A DNA stretch of 6,657 bases from Peptococcaceae bacterium (GCA_017383785.1 JAFNVD010000144.1:1-6657); one strand, 5' to 3'; counted from the stretch's first letter, positions 1 through 5,582 are shown. The notes: generated from the sequence alone by a model not told the origin. A program made the numbers and translations.

Positions 1-148
1 AATGGCTCGCTTTGAAGCCATGAACTCCACCGTTCGCGAACGTATGCTCAACGCCATCACCACTACATTGTGGACACCACTCATGCTTCCGGAAGATGAA
101 CAGAAAATGCAGCCAATCAAACGCATGATGAAAGAAGAAACACTATAA
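1..148 (+). CDS. C-terminal fragment of an unrecognised protein (5' end outside window)
   Basis: An open frame read from base 2 runs 48 codons to a TAA at 146-148. The ATG at base 2 is probably internal, because no upstream sequence is available to show a ribosome binding site. The visible tail is rich in Met, Glu, Lys and Arg, and ends in a charged segment (QPIKRMMKEETL). I do not recognise the family. No transmembrane segment or metal-binding motif is seen in this part. A strong intrinsic terminator follows 11 nt after the stop, so this gene ends its own transcription unit and is not cotranscribed with ahcY. That the frame is coding is inferred from its clean end next to the terminator. The function is unknown. 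Confidence 0.6.
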   Translation, partial: MARFEAMNSTVRERMLNAITTTLWTPLMLPEDEQKMQPIKRMMKEETL

Positions 149-159
149 TATATTACCAC

Positions 160-200
160 AAGCCTCTGTTGCGAAATGCAATGGGGCTTTTTGTGTTTTT
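160..200 (+). terminator. Rho-independent terminator of the upstream gene
   Basis: The left arm AAGCCTCTGTTGC (160-172) pairs with GCAATGGGGCTT (178-189) around the loop GAAAT. The stem has about 12 pairs with one bulged T and two G-T wobbles. It runs straight into a T-rich tract (188-200, interrupted by GTG). Position and structure fit an intrinsic terminator for the partial gene ending at 148. Confidence 0.85.
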
Positions 201-211
201 CTAATTCGAAG

Positions 212-217
212 TATAAT
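212..217 (+). promoter_or_regulatory. Candidate distal -10 element upstream of the leader ORF
   Basis: A perfect TATAAT lies 20 nt before the leader ORF start at 238. The matching -35 would fall in the terminator T-tract (TTTTGT at 189-194, 17-nt spacer), a weak match. Transcription from here would start near 224 and include the AGGAG site and all of the 29-codon leader ORF. The evidence is only a hexamer match in AT-rich DNA. Confidence 0.3.
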
Positions 218-237
218 AATTCATGACAGGAGAAAGC

Positions 238-327
238 ATGCAAAACTACTTGTCATTTCCCCCTATTATCTTTTATAATAGATTGGTTAGAAATGTTATT
301 TTCACACGCAATATTGCGTATGTTTAA
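238..327 (+). CDS. Possible 29-codon leader ORF upstream of ahcY
   Basis: An ATG at 238 follows the Shine-Dalgarno-like AGGAGA (228-233) at short spacing, and the frame runs 29 codons to a TAA at 325-327. The peptide is hydrophobic and aromatic in its first half (MQNYLSFPPIIFY) and basic in its second. It has no run of one amino acid that would suggest classical attenuation. The stop codon overlaps the ahcY Shine-Dalgarno (326-332), so a terminating ribosome would sit on the ahcY initiation region. Its last codons cross the 303-322 palindrome. Only transcripts from the distal promoter would carry its start, because the stronger promoter at 250-279 lies inside it. It may be a chance ORF. The case rests on the Shine-Dalgarno and the exact placement of the stop. 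Confidence 0.3.
   Translation: MQNYLSFPPIIFYNRLVRNVIFTRNIAYV
250..279 (+). promoter_or_regulatory. Main candidate promoter of the ahcY-dinG operon
   Basis: TTGTCA (250-255) and a perfect TATAAT (274-279) are separated by 18 nt, close to a sigma-A-type promoter. The predicted start near 286 gives a leader of about 55 nt containing the palindrome at 303-322 and the Shine-Dalgarno at 326-332. It lies downstream of the terminator at 160-200, as expected for a new transcription unit. Confidence 0.6.
303..322 (+). promoter_or_regulatory. 20-bp near-perfect palindrome in the ahcY leader (candidate operator)
   Basis: A perfect 14-bp inverted repeat ACGCAATATTGCGT (306-319) extends to 20 bp (303-322) with one mismatched pair. 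It is centred about 27 nt downstream of the predicted start of the main promoter and ends 3 nt before the ahcY Shine-Dalgarno. The absence of a spacer favours a dimeric DNA-binding repressor site over an RNA hairpin, though a role in translation cannot be excluded. The regulator is unknown. The site does not resemble an S-box (SAM) riboswitch. Confidence 0.45.
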
Positions 328-332
328 GGAGG
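326..332 (+). promoter_or_regulatory. Shine-Dalgarno that sets the ahcY start
   Basis: A perfect AAGGAGG lies 8 nt before the ATG at 341. It decides the start against the in-frame ATG at 293, which has no Shine-Dalgarno and would place the palindrome and this site inside the coding region. Confidence 0.9.
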
Positions 333-340
333 ATATTTTT

Positions 341-1597
341 ATGAACGCATTAGAAAGAAGTCAGATTAGAGATATTGCTTTGGCACCTATGGGCCATGAC
401 AAAATCAACTGGGTAAAAACTCATATGCCTATTTTAAATCAGTTGGAAGCAGAATTCCGTGCAACTCAGCCATTCGCAGGTAAAAAAGTAGCTATTTGCT
501 TACACTTAGAAGCAAAAACTGCTTACCTGGCACTGGTAATCCAGGCCGGTGGCGCCGAAGTTTCCGTGGCTGCCAGCAACCCTCTGTCCACACAGGATGA
601 TGTAGTTGCGGCGCTGGTAGATAGCGGTGTTACTGCGTTTGCATGGCACGGTGCTACTGATGAAGAATATTTCGGTCATATCGATGCTTTGGTACACACC
701 AATCCGGATTTATTCATTGATGACGGCGGCGATATGACTTCTCTGTATCACAGCAAATACCCTGAACTGTTGGAAAACATTTTAGGCGGTGCTGAAGAAA
801 CCACTACCGGTATTGTTCGTTTACGTGCTATGGCAAATGACGGTGCACTGAAAATTCCTATGATTGCTGTAAATGATGCAATGACCAAATATTTCTTTGA
901 CAATCGTTATGGTACAGGTCAGTCTGCATGGGATGCTATCATGCGTACCACCAACCTGGTAGTAGCAGGTAAAACTGTAGTAGTAGCCGGGTATGGCTGG
1001 TGCGGTAAAGGTGTGGCAATGCGTGCCAAAGGCCTGGGCGCAAAAGTAATCGTCACTGAAATTGACCCAATCAAAGGGATTGAAGCAATCATGGATGGCT
1101 TCCAGGTAATGAAAATGGTAGACGCTGCACCTCTGGGCGATTTCTTTGTAACTGTAACAGGTGACAAAAAAGTAATTACCGAAGAACACTTGGCAGTGAT
1201 GAAAGACAAAGCCATCATGGCAAATGCCGGTCACTTCGACGTGGAAATTGATAAAGAAGCGCTGAACCGTATGGCAGTGGCTACCGGTCAGGCAAAACCA
1301 AATATTGAAATGTTCCAGTTTGCAGATGGCAGAAAAGTATATCTGTTGGGTGAAGGCCGTCTGGTAAATCTGGCAGCAGGCGATGGTCATCCGGCTGAAA
1401 TCATGGACTTGACTTTCGCATTACAGGCACTGTCTTTGGAATATGTATTAAATCATCCTGAACTGGAAAACACCGTACATTCCGTGCCAAAAGAAATTGA
1501 TGAACGTGTAGCACGTATCAAATTACAGGCACTGAATGTATCTATTGATACTTTAACTGACGAACAGCAGGAATATCTGAACAGCTGGCAGCTGTAA
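341..1597 (+). CDS. ahcY: S-adenosylhomocysteine hydrolase (Thermotoga/archaeal-type)
   Basis: A 418-residue cytosolic NAD-dependent enzyme that reversibly splits S-adenosylhomocysteine into adenosine and homocysteine, relieving methyltransferase inhibition in the methyl cycle. Visible signatures: CLH with His55, DDGGD (127-131), EETTTG (152-157), Lys183 and Asp187 in VNDAMTKYFFDNRYG, the Rossmann loop GYGWCGKG (217-224), NAGHFD with His298, and NLAAGDGHP (343-351). The start at 341 follows a perfect AAGGAGG. Two features differ from the mesophilic bacterial/eukaryotic form. The substrate-pocket segment reads HLEAKT where the human enzyme has HMTVET, and the chain ends in YLNSWQL without the C-terminal Lys/Tyr tail that reaches the neighbouring subunit's NAD. 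By my memory of family sequences, both match Thermotoga maritima and archaeal homologues, some of which use S-inosylhomocysteine. The family call is secure; the exact substrate preference is open. It is first gene of an operon with dinG. Confidence 0.96.
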   Translation: MNALERSQIRDIALAPMGHDKINWVKTHMPILNQLEAEFRATQPFAGKKVAICLHLEAKTAYLALVIQAGGAEVSVAASNPLSTQDDVVAALVDSGVTAFAWHGATDEEYFGHIDALVHTNPDLFIDDGGDMTSLYHSKYPELLENILGGAEETTTGIVRLRAMANDGALKIPMIAVNDAMTKYFFDNRYGTGQSAWDAIMRTTNLVVAGKTVVVAGYGWCGKGVAMRAKGLGAKVIVTEIDPIKGIEAIMDGFQVMKMVDAAPLGDFFVTVTGDKKVITEEHLAVMKDKAIMANAGHFDVEIDKEALNRMAVATGQAKPNIEMFQFADGRKVYLLGEGRLVNLAAGDGHPAEIMDLTFALQALSLEYVLNHPELENTVHSVPKEIDERVARIKLQALNVSIDTLTDEQQEYLNSWQL

Positions 1598-1602
1598 GAA
1601 CT

Positions 1603-1609
1603 GGAGGAG
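1603..1609 (+). promoter_or_regulatory. Shine-Dalgarno supporting the TTG start of dinG
   Basis: GGAGGAG ends 6 nt before the TTG at 1616, in the 18-nt gap after the ahcY stop. It supports TTG as the initiator. The first in-frame ATG encodes residue 32, inside the exonuclease fold, which would destroy the first catalytic strand (Asp15/Glu17). Confidence 0.85.
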
Positions 1610-1615
1610 TTTTAT

Positions 1616-4393
1616 TTGGAAACTCAAGAATCCTTAAAACTTTCATTCGTATGTGTAGATACCGAAACAACCGGATTAGATGAATCGGCAGAGATTATCG
1701 AAATCGGAATGGTAAAGGTGATTGATGGTGTCGTGGCTGACCGCTACGCACAGCTCATTCGCCCTTACCGCCCAATTCCGGAAGAAATCACACAGCTTAC
1801 CGGTATTGACAATGATATGGTAGAAAATCAGCCTCATTGGCGCGATATAGAATCTGCTATTTTGGACTTTATCGGCGACTTCACTTTAGTGGCACATAAT
1901 GTTAGTTTTGACCGCGGCATGATAGAAAATCATATCGGTCGCGCATTGCCAAATGCATGGCTGGATACACATGATGTGGCGAAAATTTTCATGCCATCTT
2001 TGACCAGTTATAAACTGATTAGTATTGCCGGTGCATTGCAAATTGCAGAATCCGGTTTTCACCGTGCTGTAAACGATGCCGAAATTACTGCACAGGTATT
2101 ATTATCATTAACCAAAAAAGCATGTGAATTGGATCCTTTTACACTGCAAAAAATCATTACAGTATTTGAAGGGGAAACCAACGGCTTGGTAACTTGGCTT
2201 ACTGCCGTACAAAGATATAGCGTAGCCCATGCATCTATCGGTAAAGCATATCAAATAACAGAACCGGAAAAAGTGTATGGCAAAAAGCCTCTGCTTTCTT
2301 TCGCTGAGGCAAACAGTTTCTTTGCAGACGGCGGCTTAATGGCCCAAGCCAGCGAAGATTTTCAGCACCGTCCACAACAGATTAAAATGCAGAAAATGAT
2401 TTCCAATGCCTTTTTGAATGAAAATCACGGCATTATCGAAGCCGGTACAGGCACCGGCAAATCTTTTGCATATCTAGTTCCTGCACTTTTGTGGGCATAC
2501 GAAAACCAATGTCGTGTACTGGTATCTACCAATACAATTGCATTACAAGAACAGCTATATCACAAAGACGTTCCATTCTTAAAAGACTGTTTAAACTTTG
2601 ACTTTCCTGTGGCGTTGAGCAAAGGGCGCAGCAATTATCTATGTATGCGCCGTTTCGAACAATATCAGCGTCAAGCCAATACTGTCATGTGGAGCGAAAA
2701 AATCTTTATTGCACAGTTGATTTACTGGCTCACTATTACTGAACACGGCGATAAAGAAACCTTAAACCTAAACAAACTGGAAAACCAGTTTTGGGCATCG
2801 GTAGCCAGTCAAAGCGAAACTTGCCTTGGCAATCAATGCAGTATGGCACGCAATTGTTTCTATATGAACAATCGCAAAGCTTGCGAAAACAGTATGCTGA
2901 TTATCACCAATCATGCACTGTTATTGCAGAATATTAAACTGGATAATCAGATTCTGCCAAGTCATGAACATATCATTGTAGACGAGGCACATAATCTGGA
3001 AGATGAAGCTACAAGACAGTTTACCGATACGGTAGATTTGGAGTTTCTGCGTAAAACCGCAAGTCATCTCTTGCGAAGCAACAGTATTGTCAGTCGTATC
3101 ATCAACAAAGTAAAAGAGTATCACGAAGAGAGCGAAGCATATGGCGAGTTGCTGTTGGCACAGCGCAATCTTACCGATGATGTAGCAGTACTGGAAAATC
3201 ATATTAAGGCAGCAATTGAGTACGTATTTACTGTACCAACCCTATCCCATAACAATGAATGGCGTATTACTGCCAAGGAACGCAAAGCAAATTGGTGGCA
3301 AGATTTTTATACACAGCTGCAGCATGTCAAAGAAATGACTATGACAGTATTTAACCGTCTGTCCCATATTCGCAATCGTATTGATGTATTTGAAGACTTG
3401 GATCTATTGGCAAAAGAGCTGGTATTCAACCAGAGTTTCTTTGGAGAACAGTATAAATATATCGAAACATTCTTAGACGAGAAACGTAAAAACGATATCT
3501 ACTGGATTAGCTATACCAAAAGCAGCTGGGGTACTAATTTAAGTTTATGTGTAGCACCGATTGATGTCATGCCGTTGCTCAAAGAGCGTTTGTTTGAAAA
3601 CAACAAAAGCGTGATCCTCACATCGGCTACATTAGCTATTGCCAATGACCTGAAATATACTGCTCAGCTATATCTGTTGGATGAAGAGGAATATGTATCC
3701 TACATCACCCCTTCTCCATTCGACTATGCAAAGCAATCCTGTATCGCAATCCCTACCGACATTGCTGATTATTCACAGGTGAGCGAAGAAACTTATTCTC
3801 GTATGCTGATTGAAAGCTTAGAACAAATTATTCAATCGGTAACCGGCGGCGTATTAATTTTGTTTACCTCTTATGCAATGCTGAACAAAACCTATTTTGC
3901 ATTGAAGCATAATCCAAACTTAAGCGATTACAACATTCTGGCTCACGGTCAGGATGGCAATCGCACCAGTATACTGCAAAGCCTCAACAAAACCGACAAT
4001 ACTATCGTGTTGGGCGCCAATAGTTTCTGGGAAGGTGTCGATATCAAAGGTACAGGACTGACAACGCTGATTATCACCAAACTGCCGTTTCAGCCTCCTA
4101 CCAAGCCAATCACCAGTGCAAAAATGGAATATATCACTGCACAGGGCAAAAATAGTTTCTCCGCATATAGTCTGCCGCAGGCAGTACTAAAATTCCGCCA
4201 AGGATGTGGCCGACTCATTCGTTCTGTAGATGATTGGGGTACCATCATTATCTTGGATAAACGAGTATTGACCAAAAACTACGGCAAAGATTTTATTAAT
4301 TCTTTACCAAAACAGCCAATCATTCGTAAACCATTAGCAGAAGTATGTGAAAAGCTTAGCGTCTGGATGCAAAAGAAAAGCCGCCAGAAATAA
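1616..4393 (+). CDS. dinG: DinG-family DNA helicase with N-terminal DEDDh 3'-5' exonuclease domain
   Basis: A 925-residue superfamily 2 (XPD/DinG-type) protein, probably a 5'-3' DNA helicase of repair or R-loop processing with a fused exonuclease. Residues about 8-166 form a DnaQ/PolC-type exonuclease with the full catalytic set Asp15, Glu17, Asp99, His149 and Asp154. The helicase occupies about 240-925: Walker A AGTGTGKS (276-283), DEAH box (456-459), SATL (670-673), SFWEGVDIKG (803-812) and motif VI RQGCGRLIRS (861-870). Cys343, Cys403, Cys408 and Cys414 have the 4Fe-4S ligand pattern of E. coli DinG. Start is TTG with a strong Shine-Dalgarno. The gene is cotranscribed with ahcY, although I see no functional link. 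No frameshift or missing motif is seen. Length fits exonuclease-fused Firmicute DinG proteins. Activity may be nuclease-dominated, as reported for the Staphylococcus aureus homologue, but that protein lacks the iron-sulphur cysteines. Confidence 0.95.
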   Translation: METQESLKLSFVCVDTETTGLDESAEIIEIGMVKVIDGVVADRYAQLIRPYRPIPEEITQLTGIDNDMVENQPHWRDIESAILDFIGDFTLVAHNVSFDRGMIENHIGRALPNAWLDTHDVAKIFMPSLTSYKLISIAGALQIAESGFHRAVNDAEITAQVLLSLTKKACELDPFTLQKIITVFEGETNGLVTWLTAVQRYSVAHASIGKAYQITEPEKVYGKKPLLSFAEANSFFADGGLMAQASEDFQHRPQQIKMQKMISNAFLNENHGIIEAGTGTGKSFAYLVPALLWAYENQCRVLVSTNTIALQEQLYHKDVPFLKDCLNFDFPVALSKGRSNYLCMRRFEQYQRQANTVMWSEKIFIAQLIYWLTITEHGDKETLNLNKLENQFWASVASQSETCLGNQCSMARNCFYMNNRKACENSMLIITNHALLLQNIKLDNQILPSHEHIIVDEAHNLEDEATRQFTDTVDLEFLRKTASHLLRSNSIVSRIINKVKEYHEESEAYGELLLAQRNLTDDVAVLENHIKAAIEYVFTVPTLSHNNEWRITAKERKANWWQDFYTQLQHVKEMTMTVFNRLSHIRNRIDVFEDLDLLAKELVFNQSFFGEQYKYIETFLDEKRKNDIYWISYTKSSWGTNLSLCVAPIDVMPLLKERLFENNKSVILTSATLAIANDLKYTAQLYLLDEEEYVSYITPSPFDYAKQSCIAIPTDIADYSQVSEETYSRMLIESLEQIIQSVTGGVLILFTSYAMLNKTYFALKHNPNLSDYNILAHGQDGNRTSILQSLNKTDNTIVLGANSFWEGVDIKGTGLTTLIITKLPFQPPTKPITSAKMEYITAQGKNSFSAYSLPQAVLKFRQGCGRLIRSVDDWGTIIILDKRVLTKNYGKDFINSLPKQPIIRKPLAEVCEKLSVWMQKKSRQK

Positions 4394-4427
4394 ACTTTAC
4401 ACACAGAAACTTTATAAGAACATTTAA

Positions 4428-4461
4428 AATACCCTGCCTAAACATCATCGGGCAGGGTATT
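4428..4461. terminator. Hairpin terminator shared by convergent genes
   Basis: A perfect 11-bp stem, AATACCCTGCC (4428-4438) with GGCAGGGTATT (4451-4461), closes a 12-nt loop. It sits 34 nt after the dinG stop, and 47 nt beyond the 3' end of the minus-strand small ORF. The T-tract is short both ways: TATTGTTAT on plus, TATTTTAAAT on minus. It therefore looks bidirectional and somewhat better on the minus strand. Confidence 0.75.
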
Positions 4462-4472
4462 GTTATGATAAA

Positions 4473-4486
4473 CTGAAACGTTTCAG
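4473..4486. promoter_or_regulatory. Perfect 14-bp palindrome CTGAAACGTTTCAG (LacI/Cra-like operator sequence)
   Basis: The site is a spacerless perfect inverted repeat with a central CG. This is the architecture of LacI/GalR-family operators, and it contains TGAAACGTTTCA, the form known for Cra/FruR-type sites. It lies between the hairpin at 4428-4461 and the stop of the 36-codon minus-strand ORF, that is between convergent genes and not beside a recognised promoter. Function is unproven. Confidence 0.35.
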
Positions 4487-4508
4487 ACGATGGAAGGCAT
4501 ATGAACAA

Positions 4509-4619
4509 TTATCGTTCCAGTTTCTTTTCCACTTTATTTGTGAGATGATTCCATAACTTCTCGGCTTTCCGACCGGCTTTGTGCATCATACGGCGGATAT
4601 TTCCCATTTGCATATCCAT
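4509..4619 (-). CDS. Small basic 36-residue protein, unknown function
   Basis: On the minus strand an ATG at 4619 is preceded by AAGGGGG (4634-4628) at 8-nt spacing, and the frame runs 36 codons to TAA (4511-4509). The peptide begins MDMQMGNIRRMMHK and is Met-rich, then strongly basic and probably helical, ending NKVEKKLER. No signal peptide or membrane segment is seen. It starts 36 nt after the zinc-ribbon gene in the same direction, so the two probably form an operon ending at the hairpin 4428-4461. An overlapping frame with an ATG at 4647 (37 codons) lacks a Shine-Dalgarno and is less likely. I do not recognise a family. The call rests on the ribosome binding site, the position and the clean end. 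Confidence 0.5.
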   Translation of the reverse strand: MDMQMGNIRRMMHKAGRKAEKLWNHLTNKVEKKLER

Positions 4620-4655
4620 TCAGTCTTCCCCCTTTCTGTCTATCCATATTATTTG

Positions 4656-4847
4656 CTAACACTGCAGTGTTTCTTCAATCAAAGAGCCGTCTTCCACAAT
4701 ACGAAAACATCTTACTCTCTGCGGTTCTACGCTAAACTCATAGTAACAATTCCAGCAATAATACTGGCTGGTGCCTACTCTGCCTACAGTGGTACTTTTG
4801 CAATACGGACAACGAACCAGCGTAATCACTTCCTTCTCTGTTATCAT
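4656..4847 (-). CDS. Small zinc-ribbon protein
   Basis: A 63-residue protein with two CxxC knuckles, Cys13-Pro-Tyr-Cys16 and Cys31-Trp-Asn-Cys34, spaced as in a single zinc ribbon. This is typical of small nucleic-acid-binding or protein-binding modules. The middle (GRVGTSQYYCWNCYYEF) resembles short zinc-ribbon hypotheticals that I associate with Firmicutes, where the residues around the second knuckle are conserved. The C-terminal third (about 44-63) is less constrained and holds two further Cys (47, 63). The gene has no Shine-Dalgarno before its ATG. A perfect TATAAT lies 9 nt upstream, so the message may be leaderless. It is divergent from the PAP2 gene and upstream of a small basic ORF. 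A long ORF on the opposite strand covers it, but the ribbon pattern makes this strand the real one. Specific function is unknown. Confidence 0.8.
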   Translation of the reverse strand: MITEKEVITLVRCPYCKSTTVGRVGTSQYYCWNCYYEFSVEPQRVRCFRIVEDGSLIEETLQC

Positions 4848-4856
4848 GTACGCAAA

Positions 4857-4862
4857 ATTATA
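4857..4862 (-). promoter_or_regulatory. -10 element of the zinc-ribbon gene
   Basis: A perfect TATAAT on the minus strand (ATTATA on plus) ends 9 nt before the ATG at 4847. Transcription would begin about 7 nt downstream, near 4850, at or just before the start codon. No convincing -35 is seen at 17 nt (GGCAAA). Confidence 0.45.
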
Positions 4863-4941
4863 AAATACACAAACACTATTTGCCTTTTCCTATATTGTAT
4901 ACATTCATTTTGCGATACTACTATTTTCTCAGGAAAGATAT

Positions 4942-4975
4942 GGATTTATACAATGGCTTTGCAGGATTTATACAA
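4942..4975 (+). repeat. Two 12-bp direct repeats GGATTTATACAA, 22-bp period
   Basis: GGATTTATACAA occurs at 4942-4953 and again at 4964-4975, upstream of the PAP2 gene. The 22-bp period is about two helical turns, which would place both copies on the same DNA face. A third partial copy, TGTATACAA, lies on the minus strand at 4902-4894. The rest of this divergent intergenic gap (4848-5022) holds a weak plus-strand promoter candidate (TTGTAT 4895-4900, 18 nt, TACTAT 4919-4924) and a 16-codon ORF at 4940-4990. Confidence 0.5.
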
Positions 4976-5022
4976 AAGTACACAGAATAACTCTACAGAT
5001 TTTAGAAAGCGAGGACAACGCT

Positions 5023-5574
5023 ATGCAATATATCGCACAAAATTTTTTACAAATAGAATTTCAAATATTAGATTGGATTGCAGGGTTGCGTACAGAATGG
5101 CTGGATGCATTGATACCTATCATCTCTGCCTTTGGCAATGACGGAATTGGCTGGATTATTGTGGCTGTTGTCCTTACCTGTATTCCCAAATATCGCAAAG
5201 CAGGACTTACAATGGGTCTGGCACTGATTTTTTGTCTTTTGATTGGCAATATGACACTAAAGCCACTCATTGCACGGCCACGCCCATATAGTTATTTTCC
5301 TGAAATGACCCTTTTAATTGCTCCGCTTTCTGATTTTTCGTTTCCGTCCGGGCATACATTTGCCAGTTTTGCCTCCGCCACGGCATTGTATCTGCACCAT
5401 AAAAGATTGGGCATTGCTGCATATATACTCGCTGCGATAATTGCATTTACAAGGCTTTATTTGTATGTGCATTTTCCAAGCGATGTCTTGGCAGGACTCT
5501 TATTAGGTATCGTAAGCGGCTGGGTTGCTTATCATATCACTACCGCTATTCAGCGCAAACGACGTTTCTTTTAG
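5023..5574 (+). CDS. PAP2-family membrane phosphatase
   Basis: A 183-residue integral membrane protein of the PAP2 (type 2 phosphatidic acid phosphatase) family. It probably hydrolyses a lipid phosphate such as undecaprenyl pyrophosphate, phosphatidylglycerol phosphate or phosphatidate at the outer face of the membrane. All three catalytic motifs are present in order: Lys80-x6-Arg87-Pro88, Pro108-Ser-Gly-His111, and Thr143-Arg144-x5-His150-x3-Asp154. The third begins with Thr in place of the commoner Ser. Hydrophobic segments lie at about 41-55, 60-78, 112-124, 130-147 and 154-172, with a basic C-terminus (QRKRRFF). The ATG at 5023 has GAGG 8 nt upstream. The length is short but normal for single-domain bacterial members. 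It is divergent from the zinc-ribbon gene; nadE follows 85 nt later from its own promoter. No intrinsic terminator is obvious after the stop. The substrate cannot be assigned from sequence alone. Confidence 0.92.
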   Translation: MQYIAQNFLQIEFQILDWIAGLRTEWLDALIPIISAFGNDGIGWIIVAVVLTCIPKYRKAGLTMGLALIFCLLIGNMTLKPLIARPRPYSYFPEMTLLIAPLSDFSFPSGHTFASFASATALYLHHKRLGIAAYILAAIIAFTRLYLYVHFPSDVLAGLLLGIVSGWVAYHITTAIQRKRRFF

Positions 5575-5582
5575 ATACGCCC

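Noticed and set aside
293..340. N-terminal extension of AhcY from the ATG at 293
   Set aside because: It has no Shine-Dalgarno, while AAGGAGG sits 8 nt before the ATG at 341, where the family-like N-terminus begins. The extension would also include the palindrome and that Shine-Dalgarno.
149..340. SAM or SAH riboswitch upstream of ahcY
   Set aside because: After the upstream terminator only about 55-115 nt of possible leader remain. I see no S-box or SAH-riboswitch core and no terminator hairpin before the ahcY start.
821..1390. 189-codon minus-strand ORF inside ahcY
   Set aside because: It is an antisense shadow of a strongly conserved gene, with Cys/His/Phe-rich composition and no domain or ribosome binding site.
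4482..4500. Neisseria-like uptake sequence (TTCAGACG followed by GGCAT)
   Set aside because: The core is interrupted, the organism does not look like Neisseria, and the match overlaps the CTGAAACGTTTCAG palindrome. It is a chance match.
4536..4647. Alternative 37-codon minus-strand ORF from the ATG at 4647
   Set aside because: It has no Shine-Dalgarno and overlaps the better-supported 36-codon ORF, which has AAGGGGG at 8-nt spacing.
4581..5141. 186-codon plus-strand ORF
   Set aside because: It is antisense to the zinc-ribbon gene and then overlaps the PAP2 gene out of frame. It has no motif, and its internal ATG at 4953 has no Shine-Dalgarno.
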